Source of the DNA: Strongylocentrotus droebachiensis
Lineage: Eukaryota; Echinodermata; Echinoidea; Camarodonta; Strongylocentrotidae
Length of the DNA: 64,000 bases
Assembly (NCBI GenBank): GCA_035222895.1
Contig: JAVYIG010000038.1
Location: 434,001 to 498,000, forward strand
Direction of reading: 5' to 3'
Position numbers and translations under genes: made by a program. The notes under the pieces were generated by a model. The model had not been told where the DNA came from. It worked only from the letters and a program-made list of their open reading frames with translations, and did not search any database. This document shows positions 9,983 through 21,272 of this stretch, in pieces. Positions within the stretch are counted from its first letter, which is position 1; the number at the start of each line of letters is the position of its first letter.

Positions 9983-11002
9983 ATGTTAGCAATGGCTGCT
10001 GACTATATTACAAGTAACTCCACAAATAAAACTCTATTCGAAGAGGGAGATTTTCATACTATCATTATCGTACGTTTTGTGATTTCATCGTTTTATTTCG
10101 TGATTGCAGCCATTCTTAATAGTTTCATAATCCTTGTTATTTCGCGAGAAGGTGATTTCGAATCCACTCAAATTGGAACAGTACTCTACAGCAGCCTTGC
10201 ATCTGTTGATTTTGCGGCAGCCACTGTCTTCTACGCTCTAGAAGTTATTTATGCATTTCAAACCAGCTTCGATTTACATCCTACGATTTGCCATTTTCTT
10301 CACTTCTTATACGTGTTGAGTTTTAACATCTCCGCCTGGCTACTTTTCACCATAGCTCTGAACAAGTTCATTTTCATCCAATTTCCTCTGAGATACTATT
10401 ACCTGGTTACATCGCGGAGAACCATTTTCCTACTGCTGATATGCGGGATACTGTCACTGAACACAATTTGTGATCTACCTATCACGAATTTTCCGTTCAC
10501 CGGTGCCATCCTGTGCTCAATAGCTGAGAGTGCGAACGCGAGGATCAAAATATCATCGCCAATGTATACCAATGTGTTGCTAGGTTTCTCCTTAATTCCC
10601 GTCGTCATAACGGTCGTCCTAAACTTCGCGCTTGTCTCCATTGCCGTAAAGCAATCGCGATTGAATCGTCGGGTGGACGCAATGGCCTTTGCGCATCTCG
10701 ACCGACCTGGCGCCTCTGAGAAAGAACCGGGCGTCGACCCGGGCGTTGACCGAGCTCGAAACCGTGCAAAACGAAGAGGTCTTCTCAACGTCGTTTACCT
10801 CGTCAACACGGCCCTCGTTACGATAATCGTGTCAAACGGAATGGTATTCCTGACGCAAACCGTGACGGAGAGAGATCTCTACACTCTCGCATGTCTTAAT
10901 GATTTTTCGTACTTTTTATGGTGCTGCAAAATGGGTATCCTCATCATCAGTGATGTGAGACTGAGGAAGGCTGTCAAGAAATATCTAAGAATACGATTCT
11001 AG
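9983..11002 (+). CDS. Class-A-like orphan GPCR (receptor 2), single exon
   Basis: An intact 339-residue, intronless seven-transmembrane receptor and a paralog of the gene at 2969-3997. Landmarks are Asn46 (TM1), Asp76 (TM2), Cys103 and Cys178 for the extracellular disulfide, PLRYY after TM3, and Pro206 (TM5). Sequons Asn12 and Asn15 lie in the N-terminus. As in its paralog, D/E-R-Y is Asn-Lys-Phe (127-129), TM6 lacks CWxP, and the NPxxY site reads IISD (321-324). Loop 3 is longer and has an EPGVDPGVDR repeat-like insert before RNRAKRRGLL. The start is taken at the first Met; Met4 is an alternative. Same strand and family about 6 kb from receptor 1 indicates tandem duplication. The ligand is unknown. 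Confidence 0.9.
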   Translation: MLAMAADYITSNSTNKTLFEEGDFHTIIIVRFVISSFYFVIAAILNSFIILVISREGDFESTQIGTVLYSSLASVDFAAATVFYALEVIYAFQTSFDLHPTICHFLHFLYVLSFNISAWLLFTIALNKFIFIQFPLRYYYLVTSRRTIFLLLICGILSLNTICDLPITNFPFTGAILCSIAESANARIKISSPMYTNVLLGFSLIPVVITVVLNFALVSIAVKQSRLNRRVDAMAFAHLDRPGASEKEPGVDPGVDRARNRAKRRGLLNVVYLVNTALVTIIVSNGMVFLTQTVTERDLYTLACLNDFSYFLWCCKMGILIISDVRLRKAVKKYLRIRF

Positions 11003-11852
11003 ACCAACGATATCGTTCCAGAGGATAATAGTGTCAGTGGGAAGAATTCACTGCATCTCTTCTATTGCATGTTTCATCTGCATGTTTGTGAAACTATTAG
11101 ATCATATGGAATTCAACAGACGATGCATAAGAAAACCAAGCATCAAATAGAACTTCATCACATTCAGATTATCTTCAACTTTGTTCAATCAATGTACGCT
11201 CTGTTCGTAATAGAACAACTGTGATTCACGACTTTGTCTATGAAAGTAATGCTGACGGAAACTTGGTTGACTGAGAGTGACACTGCAGTTCTACGAGAAT
11301 TTGTTCCCCCTGGGTATCGCTTTTATCTGATCAGGAAGTAGGGCAACTTGTGATGAAGCTCAGCAAGAAGTCTCGCTCTGCTGATCCGATTCCAACAAAG
11401 ATTCTCTTGCAAACCTGTGTTCACATCCATGATCAATGTCTCCTTGTCTACAGGCTATTTTCCCTAGAGAATAAAAAATCGCCCTTGTTTCACCTTTGTT
11501 ATTGTTGAATAAACCAGGGCTTGATGTTGAATTTAGTAATCTTAGACTGTAAGTAACTTACAATACATTTCTAAATTGGTAGAAGGTGCAGCCACACAAC
11601 AGATTTTACAGTTTCTTAATAGTAATTCACTCCCTCCATTCAATCAGTCTGCATATAGATAATTTCACAATACATAAACGACTCTACTCAGGATCAAGAG
11701 GGATATTATGATGACAATTGACAAACAGAAAAACACTCTCCTGTTACTACTTGACTTGAGTAGTGGCTTTGACACTATTGAGCACTCCAGATTACTAGAA
11801 ATGTTGAATATATGTTTTGGTATCGATAGTGTGGCTCTCAGCTGGGTCGATG

Positions 11853-12605
11853 GAGAGCAGCTAAATGTAACATAAACTGCAAAGTACTTGGGGTCCATAT
11901 CCAGAGGAGCCTGTAAAGGAATCACCATGGAAAATGTCACCACCAAAAAAGCCAACTCTGTAAGGGGCTTCCTGCAAAGAAACATGAGGGCCTGCCCACA
12001 AAAGACCAAGGAGTTGTTGTGCAAGACATTAGTAAGCCCTGTGATGGAGTATGCTGCAATTGTGTGGGACCCGTCCACCCAGGAGAACATCAGAAAGGTG
12101 GAAATGGTGCAACGCAGTTGTGCACGCTTCGTCCAGGGTGACTATCGGCGCACAAGCAGCGTCACATCCATGCTGAAATAACTTCAATGGGCAAGTCTGC
12201 AGGAAAGAAGGGCGCAGCAGAAAGTATGCATGGTTTACAACATACTCCACGGCCTGGTTGATCTTCCAGTCACCTACTAGTACCAGTTGTTGGTCCCCGA
12301 ACCCCTGGAAATCCACAGAAGTTCCATGTCCCCTTTGCCCGGACTCTGCTATTCCAAACCACATTCTACCCATATACTATCCGACTGTGGAACTCCTTAC
12401 CATCTGCTGTCGTCGATTGCATCTCTTTTGAAGTTTTAAGCAGAAGGTGCAACACATTAAGCTCCGTTGAGCTTCAGACTGTTTTTAGCTGCACATAACA
12501 TTCTTGTAGAGCATGTTTACTTGCACTGTACACTCGGCACTTGACAAGCACAAGGTACAATAATACGCCAACGGCGGTCTGTACTATCCTGGAAGAAGAA
12601 GCAGA
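11853..12605 (+). mobile_element. 5'-truncated LINE of a second family, nested
   Basis: A 3' fragment of another non-LTR element. Its reverse-transcriptase C-terminal region is visible as LGVHIQRSL, then an open frame (11888-12181) with CKTLVSPVMEYAAIVWDP and VQRSCARFV. The 3' end CTATCCTGGAAGAAGAAG (about 12586-12603) is a short GAA-type tail. It interrupts the host LINE between its ALSWVDGE and SNLSDRDQ positions. The coding region has a stop at about 12179 and further breaks beyond it. Confidence 0.75.
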
Positions 12606-12836
12606 ATTGAGTCAAACTTGTCTGATCGAGATCAAAAAGTTAAAGTCGATGGTATTGTCTCGGACTCTTTCCAGGTGCCCTTTGGTGTGCCACAGGGCTC
12701 TCGGCTCGGCCCTTTGCTGTTTATGTTGTACACGAGTAATCTAATCAAGAGCACTCAGGAATATTTTCCCGAAGTCTCTTGTCACTGATATGCAGACGGC
12801 ACACACTTATTGTTATCATTTAGACCATCCCCTATA

Positions 12837-13503
12837 CAGTGTGAGTCCAAAAAAAGTTTACACCTAGAAAATTGCTAATTATTTAAACAATTCATCTGTG
12901 AACAGGAAATTGTTATACATCTTTTGAAAGAGTGTTTTATCCCGAATCATTTAGTATCATGTTTGTGGGGTATGTGTTCACGCTTAGATGAACAGGAGGC
13001 ATTGTTTACGAGAGTGCGAAAATCGACTTGCGCCAAAGTTTATTATGTGATGTATGAATATAACAATTGGGATTAGGGTATTAATTCGCTCTTTGCAGAT
13101 TCAAATAACACCCCTAACAAATATAATCATGCCACACATAATTTTATCAAATATCGAATATATAAATGAACATTCGTGCGCGCGCGTGTGTGTGTGTGTG
13201 TGTGGGTGACTTTGCTTCTGCAAAAAGCATATGCAATATGATGCTTTGGTTTGATACATTCAATTAATTCTGTCACTCCGCTAATCCAAACATATTTACT
13301 GTAGGCATCACTTTGGCGCAAGTCGATTTTTGCACTCTCGCAAACAATGCCTCCTGTTCGTCCAAGGGTGAACACGTACCACACAAAAATCATGTTTTGG
13401 GATAAAACACTCTTTCAAAAGATGTATAATAATTTACTGTTAATAGATGATTTTTTAAAATAATTAGCAATTTTCTAGGTGTAATTTTTTTGTACTCACA
13501 CGG
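12837..13503. mobile_element. Long-TIR MITE, Tc1/mariner-like, nested
   Basis: Arms of about 200 bp are inverted copies: CAGTGTGAGTCCAAAAAAA on the left against CCGTGTGAGTACAAAAAAA at the right end. Both arms hold TTTGAAAGAGTGTTTTATCC or its complement, and a GACTTGCGCCAAAG block. TA dinucleotides flank it (12835-12836 and 13504-13505). The centre carries a CG/TG microsatellite (about 13175-13205). It splits the catalytic region of the host LINE. Confidence 0.88.
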
Positions 13504-14335
13504 TAGTACTCAAGATGCAAGTGTTTCAATGTTGGAAAAGTGTATTAATTTCATTCAAAGATAGATGCTTAATAATAATCTTAAGCAAAACGATAGTAAG
13601 AGTGAAATTTTGGATATCGGAACTTCACAACAGATTTTTTTTTTAAAGCATTGACGATGTAAGAGTTTGATCCTCCAATGTGAAATCCTCTGTAAGTTAC
13701 AGCAAGGAATTTAGGAGTGTACTTTGTCTTTGATACTAATTTGAACATGGAAACACAAGTTACAAATATATGCAAATCAACATATTATCTTCTATACAAT
13801 CTCAGAAGTATCCGCAAATATTTGGATCAAGAAAATATAAAATTGGTTGTACATGTTCTCATCACATGTAAGCTTGATTATTGTAATGGGTTGCTGTTTG
13901 GAATGCCTGATTCTATGATAGCTAGGTGAAGAGTCTAAATGCATGTGCAAGACTTGTCTATTGTCGGTCAAATTTCACTTCAACTGTCAAAGAATTTCAT
14001 TTAAAAATTTGTTAATTGTGTATTAATCAGAGATAAAATATTGTTCCAGATTCACCATGGCAAAACTAAAGTAAGTCTAGGGGACCGTGTGTTTGCCATT
14101 GCTGCCCCAAACTATTGAATAGCTTGCCAATAGAAATACGAGGCTCTCCATCTCTCAATGTCTTCAAATCAAAATTGAAAACATATTTGTTCAATTAATA
14201 GGTTCTATTTATTTTGTAGAATTGAGTAAAAAAAAGAGCTCTGAACCAGCGCAGCTGAATATAATTTGTATAAAAGCTGCGCCATATAAATTTATTATTA
14301 TTATTAATCATATTATTAATATTATTATTATAAGA

Positions 14336-14878
14336 ATGTCACCGCTATATTGACAATCTGGCACATTTTCGCTATGGTGACCCGGATATTGTACGTTCCA
14401 GTTTGTAAACATTTGTTACCATAATTCGAACAATTTGTAATACATGTAGGTATTTTCATTGTTTCATATTTCATGTAGCTACACATACAACACGAATTCA
14501 ACTTAATGAATGTATATAGTAAAACGAAGATAATAAATAATGAATCCCCACACAGAACTCTGTACATTTTAATAAAAAGGAAGGTTACTTTTTGCAAAGT
14601 AAGAGATAGACAAGGTTGGGGAACGTTGCTATAATATAGATGATTTAAGAGGACTAAAATGGATTGCTGTTAATTCAAGTTGATTTTACTGAAGCCAAAA
14701 TCTCCCTTGTCTACATTATGCTTGCGAGCGAATTTGTGCATCTATCATATTCTACATCTATATCATGCATCCGCCCATGCTATCAATAATAGGTGTAAAT
14801 ATAATATAATTATGATGGGTTCTTGTAAAGTGCTCATGTCTTTCAGACATGACACTCCTTGTGCTCCACGATTATTAG
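14336..14878. other. Unassigned intergenic stretch
   Basis: No gene, inverted repeat or family match was recognised between the LINE tail and the SINE fragment. Confidence 0.6.
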
Positions 14879-15030
14879 CCCGGCTTTAGCTTGGCTGCTA
14901 TCGCGGCGCTCTAGCATTTCAAGGAATCATTTACCTCACCTGGGTCGAGTGTGGCAAAAGTGGTGGGACCCGAACCGCAGACCATGTGATCCGCAGTCCA
15001 GTGCCGTGTCCACTAGACCACGACACCTCT
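14879..15030 (-). mobile_element. tRNA-derived SINE fragment
   Basis: On the - strand this has a tRNA-like head with an A-box-like TGGTCTAGTGG and a B-box-like GGTTCGGGTCC, followed by the CACTCGACCCAGG body block. It matches the head and early body of the fuller SINEs at 17657-18005 and 19920-20272. The 3' half is missing. Confidence 0.7.
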
Positions 15031-15750
15031 ATATTTGAATAACACGTTGGTTTGTCAGGGTTTTTTTCTTTTATGATACAAAATGATAATAATATGTAAA
15101 CAAATAATCTGTGATACCTATTTTTTGCATATAATTTATTTAAAAAAATGATTTTAAAAAAATATAAAAAAATAAAAAAACCTCACGGCTGTAGGTTTTT
15201 TACGCAATACTCGAGGTCCGTGAACATTTTGCCTCGATCACAATAATGTTTAATTACTTCCCATCCATGGGTGTCGATCCCGGGGGGATGGGGGGATATA
15301 TCCCCCCCCCCCCCCCCCAATATTTCAGGTGGGGGGATGGCCCGTACAATCATCCCCCCTCCCAATAATTCACCATCAAAAAAAAAATTAGAGAAAAATT
15401 AATGATGAGAGCCCGATGAGAGTAGTTAATGGTTATTACTCGCAAGATGACCATCAATATACACAATTTGCTATCTCATTTTCATAATACATACATATAT
15501 AAATAAAAAACGAAGTAAATGAGACGACCGTATATGAGACAAGAATAAATTGAATTCACGCTCATACGGCTTCATCAGGAATTGATGAATTTATTCAATT
15601 TATTCAATCAACAGCATCGTAGAAATGCAGTGCGCCAAATGCAAAGCCGCAGCGTTAAACACAACGAGCTTAGTAAATGTTAAGCGCGAAGCGCAAAAGT
15701 GCAAAAAAGAAGAAGAGAGTGGGAGAGAGAGATAATGAGAGACAGATAGG
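15031..15750. other. Low-complexity stretch
   Basis: A-rich tracts (15130-15180), a GGGGGGATGGGGGGATAT/C-run segment (15280-15360) and AT-rich filler. No gene is seen. The G/C-run segment resembles the ends of other dispersed elements here, but its boundaries are unclear. Confidence 0.5.
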
Positions 15751-16262
15751 ATACAGGCGCGTAGCCAGGGGGTGGTGGGGGCGGTGCCCCTTCCCCCCGC
15801 CCCCCCCCCCCCCCCAAAAAAAAAAAAAAAAAAAAAAAAAAACGCCGACCAAAAAAAAAATAAAGAGAGAGAAAGAAGAAAGGAAGAGGACGTAGGAAGA
15901 AAAGGGATTAAGAGTCGAGAACGGTACAACGAATCGTCTTCTTTCTCTAATAATTTAATGAAACGTCAAAGCTTCCGTGCTTCGCGCGAAAAGGGGGGAA
16001 CTGAATTCAGACAAGGATTAAGAGTCGAGAATGATACAACGAATCGTCTTCTTTTTCTAATAATTTAATGAAACGTCAAAGCTTCCGCGCTTCGCGTGGG
16101 AAGGGAGGACTGAAATCAGACAAGGATTAAGAATCGAGAATGGTACAACGAATCGTCTTCTTTCTTTAATAATTTAATGAAACGTCAGAGCTTCCCCCTT
16201 CCTGCACCCACCCCCTAGGAGGTGCTCACTACCGCCCCCCCCCCTAAATTAAAATCCTGCCT
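15751..16262. repeat. Repeat element with C-run ends and a three-fold 110-bp tandem
   Basis: It opens with AGGCGCGTAGCCAGGGGG followed by C and A runs, and closes with CCACCCCCTAGG, a C run and AATCCTGCCTAT, suggesting degraded inverted ends. Inside, a 109-110 bp unit is repeated almost three times (starting near 15902, 16013 and 16122), with the landmark block ACAACGAATCGTCTTCTTT and a GCTTCGCG-type motif. The open frames here are by-products of the repeat. Confidence 0.65.
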
Positions 16263-17082
16263 ATATGCTTGAGAGGATAATAACCCAGGTAGCAAGCCCA
16301 TGTGGGACCCACATGGGTCCCATATTCTCTCAAATGTTATCTTTATTGAGGGTGACTTGAAAAAGTTAATAACTTGGAAGGGAGGGGGTGCAACCTGCCA
16401 CACGCCTCTACCTCTTGGTTGCTTTGATCCATTGCCGAAAATATTTTGGCACCAATCATCCCCCCAACCGAGGATACAAATCGACACCCAATCCCATCAA
16501 TTGAGATTATGACAAACCACGATTCACCGTCTTTCAAATTGACGAGCCAATTTCCACCAAGCATCGATAGGTATAATGTCAGCGGAAGAATATTATACTT
16601 ATCAAACAGATAGTATGACCTTTAAAAAAAGTAAAACCCATAACATGTCAAATCTCAACAAAATAACATTACATGTCAAATCTCTATATGAGAAAGACTT
16701 CGTTTAACAAACACGGCGCAGTAAATATGTTCAGTGAATGCAAACTGGAAAATGGAACTGATCATTATTCATACCAACCACAGAGAATCATCATCGCTGA
16801 GCCGCAAGCCAAAGAAGAAGCAATCATTTTGAAGTGGAATATAACGATCTCCTAAATGAGTCAGGAGGGGATCTAATGACAGAGCCAGGAGGGTTAAAAA
16901 GCATCGGAAAAAAACTGCAGATAAATTATTCTTTATCCTCTCCGAAACCACTTCATCTTTCCGGAACTGGGAAGATAGGAATTCATACTAAATTAACTAC
17001 CTTCAAAAATTAATATTGACAGGTCCTGTAAAATGGCTTCATCCATAAATTTTGGTTCATATGACTATGATGGGGTTTCAAA
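16263..17082. other. Unassigned intergenic stretch
   Basis: No gene is recognised. A short palindrome, CCCATGTGGGACCCACATGG, lies near 16298-16317. Confidence 0.5.
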
Positions 17083-17491
17083 GGTAGGCCAATCTACCAT
17101 TTACCATTGGCCTACCATTCACCATCCACCATTGGCCTACCATTCAACATCCACCATTGTCCTACCGTCCACCACTGACCTACCATGACAATGGTGAATG
17201 GTAGATTAATGTTACAAAATTTGCATATTTCATATTCAAATTTCAATGGTGTAAATAGTACCATTAATCTACCATTGGTGATTTCGCAAATGAGCGTCCA
17301 AAAAATTATTATTAGGTTGAGTGGTATTTTACTGGTAGATGAATGGTGCCCAATGGTACGTTGCGAGCGTAATCTCAATGGTATCCGAATGGTATTTAAA
17401 TGGTGTTTGTGAATGGTATCCGTATGGTATTTTCAGTGGTACTTCCGAATAGTATACCATTGGTATACTATTGAACATTTTTTTGTAAGGG
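17083..17491. repeat. ACCATT/AATGGT-rich block ending TTTTTTTGTAAGGG
   Basis: Irregular repeats of CCTACCATT and CCACCATT on the left give way to the inverse AATGGT motifs on the right, making an imperfect inverted arrangement. The right edge TTTTTTTGTAAGGG (17478-17491) is identical to the right edge of the 31-bp minisatellite block at 19186-19199. The two blocks are probably members of one element family. Confidence 0.6.
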
Positions 17492-17656
17492 CAGCTTCAT
17501 TAATAACTGTTAATTGTTTACGATCAGATAAATAACTTGATAAAAGTTCTAAAGGTGTGCCCCTAATACTGTCATATTTCAATTTTTTGTAATATAATAT
17601 AATTATTTATAAGCTGCTTTATTTAACAATAACAGATGTTCATGTAAGCAAATGTA

Positions 17657-18005
17657 TAATAATAATAATAATAATAGCTCACATTTATAATGCGCCTAAT
17701 ACTACGTTTCTAGGCGCGGAACATATTATTACCCCGGTCATCGGATTCAGGCTTACCCGCACACAAGGTATGCACATTCTCCACTCCCTGGGGAGCATTC
17801 CAGCCAGTCGCCATTTTACAAGCGCCACTTGCTAATCAAACCACATTAGCTTTCGCATCCTACCGGGTACCCATTTTAACACCTGGGTGGAGAGTGGCAA
17901 ATGTAGATCAATGTCTTGCCAAAGGACATTAGTGCCGCGGCGGGACTTGAACCGCGGACCTTGTGATCCACAGTCCGGTGACTTATCCACTCGACCACGA
18001 CACCT
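17657..18005 (-). mobile_element. tRNA-derived SINE, full length
   Basis: A - strand copy of about 349 bp with its tRNA-like head at the right (near 17935-18005) and an (ATT)n tail at the left (about 17657-17676). The direct AATGTA flanks (17651-17656 and 18006-18011) look like a target-site duplication. The body shares AACACCTGGGTGGAGAGTGG (or its complement) and the CCCCGGTCAT region with the copy at 19920-20272. Confidence 0.88.
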
Positions 18006-18011
18006 AATGTA

Positions 18012-18273
18012 CATCACAGAGTCATATGAGTGGGACCACAGGCACAATAAAGCAGTTACTCACGGTAAACAGACACATATCAGATCCAAAATTACTCCAA
18101 ATTGAAGAAAAAACTAAAGATCCATCATTGTTCCTGAGGACTAGGGTATTATTCCTTGCAGTTTGTCAGCTTTGAAACGTTGATCATGAAGAAAAATTAG
18201 CGAAAAATAAAGCGAAATCACAGAGCAAATTGTAGTTCAAAGTATAAGGGACACCTAGTTTTCTCAAAGTCAC
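18012..18273. other. Spacer between SINE and minisatellite
   Basis: Non-coding; nothing recognised. Confidence 0.5.
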
Positions 18274-19185
18274 TACCAGTGAAACACCATTGACCATACA
18301 GACTCTACCATTGAAACACCATTGACCATACAATTCCACCATTGAAACACCATTGACCATACAATTCCACCATTGAAACACCATTCATCATACAGACGCC
18401 ACCATTGAAACACCATTGACCATACACTTCCACCATTGAAACACCATTCACCATACAGACTCTACCATTGAAACACCATTGACCATACAATTCCACCATT
18501 GAAACACCATTGACCATACAATTCCAACATTGAAACACCATTCACCATACAGACGCCACCATTGAAACACCATTGACCATACACTTCCACCATTGAAACA
18601 CCATTCACCATACAGACTCTACCATTGAAACACCATTGACCATACACTTCCACCATTGAAACACCATTCACCATACAGACTCTACCATTGAAACACCATT
18701 GACCATACAGACGCCACCATTGAAACACCATTGACCATACAATTCCACCATTGAAACACCATTCATCATACAGACGCCACCATTGAAACACCATTGACCA
18801 TACACGTCCACCATTGAAACACCATTCACCATACAGACTCTACCATTGAAACACCATTGACCATACACTTCCACCATTGAAACACCATTCACCATACGGA
18901 CTCTACCATTGAAACACCATTGACCATACAATTCCACCATTGAAACACCTTTGACCATACAATTCCACCATTGAAACACCATTCACCATACAGACTGTAC
19001 CATTGAAACACCATTCACATACTGACTCTACCATTGACCATACATACTCTACCATTGAAACACCATTCACCATCATACACCACCATTGAAACACCATTCA
19101 CCATACAGAATCCACCATTGGCACACCATTGAAATACCATTTACCATTGATGCTACCATTCAAACACCATTCATTTACCATTAGG
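18274..19185. repeat. 31-bp minisatellite, about 29 units
   Basis: A tandem array whose unit is built from ACCATTGAAACACCATT plus GACCATACA and a variable 5-6 base end (ATTCC, CTTCC, GACTCT or GACGCC). Because 31 is not a multiple of three, open frames through it cycle through all three frames and give a 31-residue periodic peptide. These frames are by-products, not genes. Unit variants alternate rather than forming blocks. The array ends at TTTTTTTGTAAGGG (19186-19199), the same edge as the block at 17083-17491. Confidence 0.95.
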
Positions 19186-19199
19186 TTTTTTTGTAAGGG

Positions 19200-19792
19200 C
19201 TCGGCTGATAGTTTTATTCAAAATTGTCAGCCAGTTAAAAATGTCTTGAAAATACTTCTACATGTATTTGATTACCTAGCACGGAAGACAGTCTCTCCAA
19301 AGTTAACAGTTTCCTTGGTAGCCAGTCTCCCATTGGAGTCGCCATTTTGATTAAAATAGTGATGTCAGAGTAGTACATACCTGTTGACCTACATGATTGT
19401 GATGGACTCTGGTGTTGCAATGTTGCATTATTGTACAACCAGAGCCATCGAGCCATCGATGCAAAAAGCAGCCATCAGAAGTTCTATGTACGCCTTTCCC
19501 CTCTTTTATATAATTGGCGAAGCTTTGTCTGACCAAGCACCAGATGATGCATGCAAAATGTTGCTGAACAACAGAAAGTGCTCAACTGTTTGAAACAGCT
19601 GAATCAAATATCTTTTCACAATATATTATGGGGAAATATCCATTCATTTGAAAGCATAACCGAAATGGTCTATTATTAGGGAACCTTTGTTATAGCTGCA
19701 TTTCACAGGCGAGTGTCCTCCATTGTAGCTAAAATAGGTATAAAGCTCAGGGGGTATATCACAAGTTGAAGTACTCTGGCATCATTATCTTA
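19200..19792. other. Unassigned intergenic stretch
   Basis: No gene or element was recognised between the minisatellite and the start of the duplicated receptor flank. Confidence 0.55.
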
Positions 19793-21267
19793 AACAAACA
19801 AAACTTAGAAGCTAGAACTTAGAATTTTGAATAAGACTTTCAGATAATAGCTGATGAGTTTCATTCTCCTCTAAACACGATCATGATATTTGCAGATTGG
19901 CGATATGTACGTCACTTACGTGGGAGTGTCGTGGTCGAGTGGTTTAAGGCGCTTGACTTGGAGATGCGAAGGTCGAGGGTTCGAATCCCGACACGGCACT
20001 AATATCCTTTGGCAAGATATTAACCTGCACTTGCTACTCTCCACCCAGGTGTTAAATGGGTACCCGGTAGGATGCGACCGTCATTGTTGGTCAAACAGTT
20101 TTTGAGCGTCATGTAACGCCTGGCTGAAATGCTCCCCAGGGAGTGGAGATTGTGCACACATTGTGTGCGGGCAAGCACTGAATCCAATGACCGGGGTAAT
20201 AGTATGTTTGTAAAGCGCTTAGAGACATTTGTATTAAGCGCTATATAAAAATTAAATATTATTATTATTATTACTTACTTGAAAATACATATCATTTATT
20301 GAGTATGGCATGATATGTCTGATCGATAAATCAGTCGTATTCTGTGATACTCTAGATTTATCTATTAGTCTGTCAACCTGGTGATGAGCCTATTCCTGTG
20401 TGATGTGAGTGATTATTTTAAGCATGAATTTGCAGTGGAAGACATGTTGCTGACTCTAAAATATGCATGAACATGCACCCTCATCAAACTCAAGTGAATT
20501 TGTTAACCAGATTGCCTTTTTATCACTTCTCACAATAAACATCCAAGTTTGACACGAGGATTGGCCAACGCTTCAGTTGCATCCATCAGCAAATGTTTTC
20601 AGTTTATGTCGGTTGTCGTCATGGCAACTACATCAAAGTAGTGAGGAAATCATTAGGAACGTGCCGTATACTATAAGGAGCTTGAAAAGCTTTAGCTGTG
20701 TTACTTAAAGTAAGCACGAGTCCACATCACGAGTTTCAAGACAATAATTATTTGGGGAAGAAATCTGGTAATGAAAAAAACCTTTATCTTCGTCGCATCC
20801 CACTTTCCGTGATAATTGAATCAAACGTAGTTAGTCTAGTGACATTCATCGATATCATCATTTGAACCTGACAAATTTATAATTTCGTTCGTCCGTTTCT
20901 TCGTCTAATAATTATTTACTAATATCTTCACCAAAACCTATCCATTTAAACAGTTCGAATAGCATGCTTCTTCGTCTCATTTGCACATTTTTCAGTTCTT
21001 TTATCCTATTGATTCCACATTGTCGACCGTTAATTTCTTTGCCCAATGTTTATCAGTATCTTCATCTGAACCCTAAGATTTTATCAATTTCTACGGCGTA
21101 TTTCCTAGGCTGAAGTTCACATATATCTACATGTAAACCTAAGGATTTTACATTTGCTTGCAAGAAGCAGACTACCTTGTGCATTTGGTAAAGGTTAGAT
21201 TGGTTAGCACGTTTTCCAAAATGACAACTACATAAAGAATGCACAACTGTAACTGACATAGTGACGT
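19793..21267. repeat. Second copy of the receptor 5' flank
   Basis: Collinear with 547-2835 and on the same strand. It lacks the hAT-like insert found at 1112-1801 and the extra local repeats, but has gained the SINE at 19920-20272. It runs up to the receptor remnant. Confidence 0.8.
19920..20272 (+). mobile_element. tRNA-derived SINE, full length
   Basis: The head (about 19925-19998) has an A box TGGTCGAGTGG (19932-19942) and a B box GGTTCGAATCC (19978-19988), resembling a leucine-type tRNA. It is followed by a body with CACCCAGGTGTTAAATGGG and an (ATT)n tail. ACTTAC repeats on both sides (19914-19919 and 20273-20278), and the duplicated flank near 680-690 has one uninterrupted ACTTAC, confirming a clean insertion. 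It is not a functional tRNA gene. Confidence 0.93.
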
Positions 21268-21272
21268 GAGCA

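Larger units (their letters stand above)
11226..14335 (+). mobile_element. Host LINE (CR1/L2-like), split by two insertions
   Basis: Three collinear pieces (11226-11852, 12606-12836, 13504-14335) carry successive parts of one degraded non-LTR element. The first has an endonuclease remnant (TETWLTESD), an SADPIPT block and DLSSGFDTIEHS of the reverse transcriptase. The second has GVPQGSRLGPLLF and a degenerate YADGT catalytic box. The third has the thumb/C-terminal region (ICKSTYY, LDYCNGLLFG) and the 3' end GCGCCATATAAATTTATTATTA. Stops and frameshifts make it non-functional. The pieces join in the expected order when the LINE at 11853-12605 and the MITE at 12837-13503 are removed. Confidence 0.8.

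Noticed and set aside
10399-10788. 129-codon - strand open frame
   Set aside because: It is a shadow of receptor 2 on the opposite strand.
12029-12373. 114-codon - strand open frame
   Set aside because: It is a shadow of the nested LINE coding region on the + strand.
18184-19097. Overlapping - strand open frames with a repeating MVFQWW/MVNGVSM peptide
   Set aside because: They are translations of the 31-bp minisatellite in shifting frames. The periodic peptide follows from the unit length, with no flanking gene structure.
18274-19185. CRISPR-like array
   Set aside because: The units are head-to-tail with no unique spacers, and the context is clearly eukaryotic.
19925-19998. Functional tRNA gene
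   Set aside because: It has A and B boxes, but it is the head of a dispersed SINE with body, ATT tail and target-site duplication.
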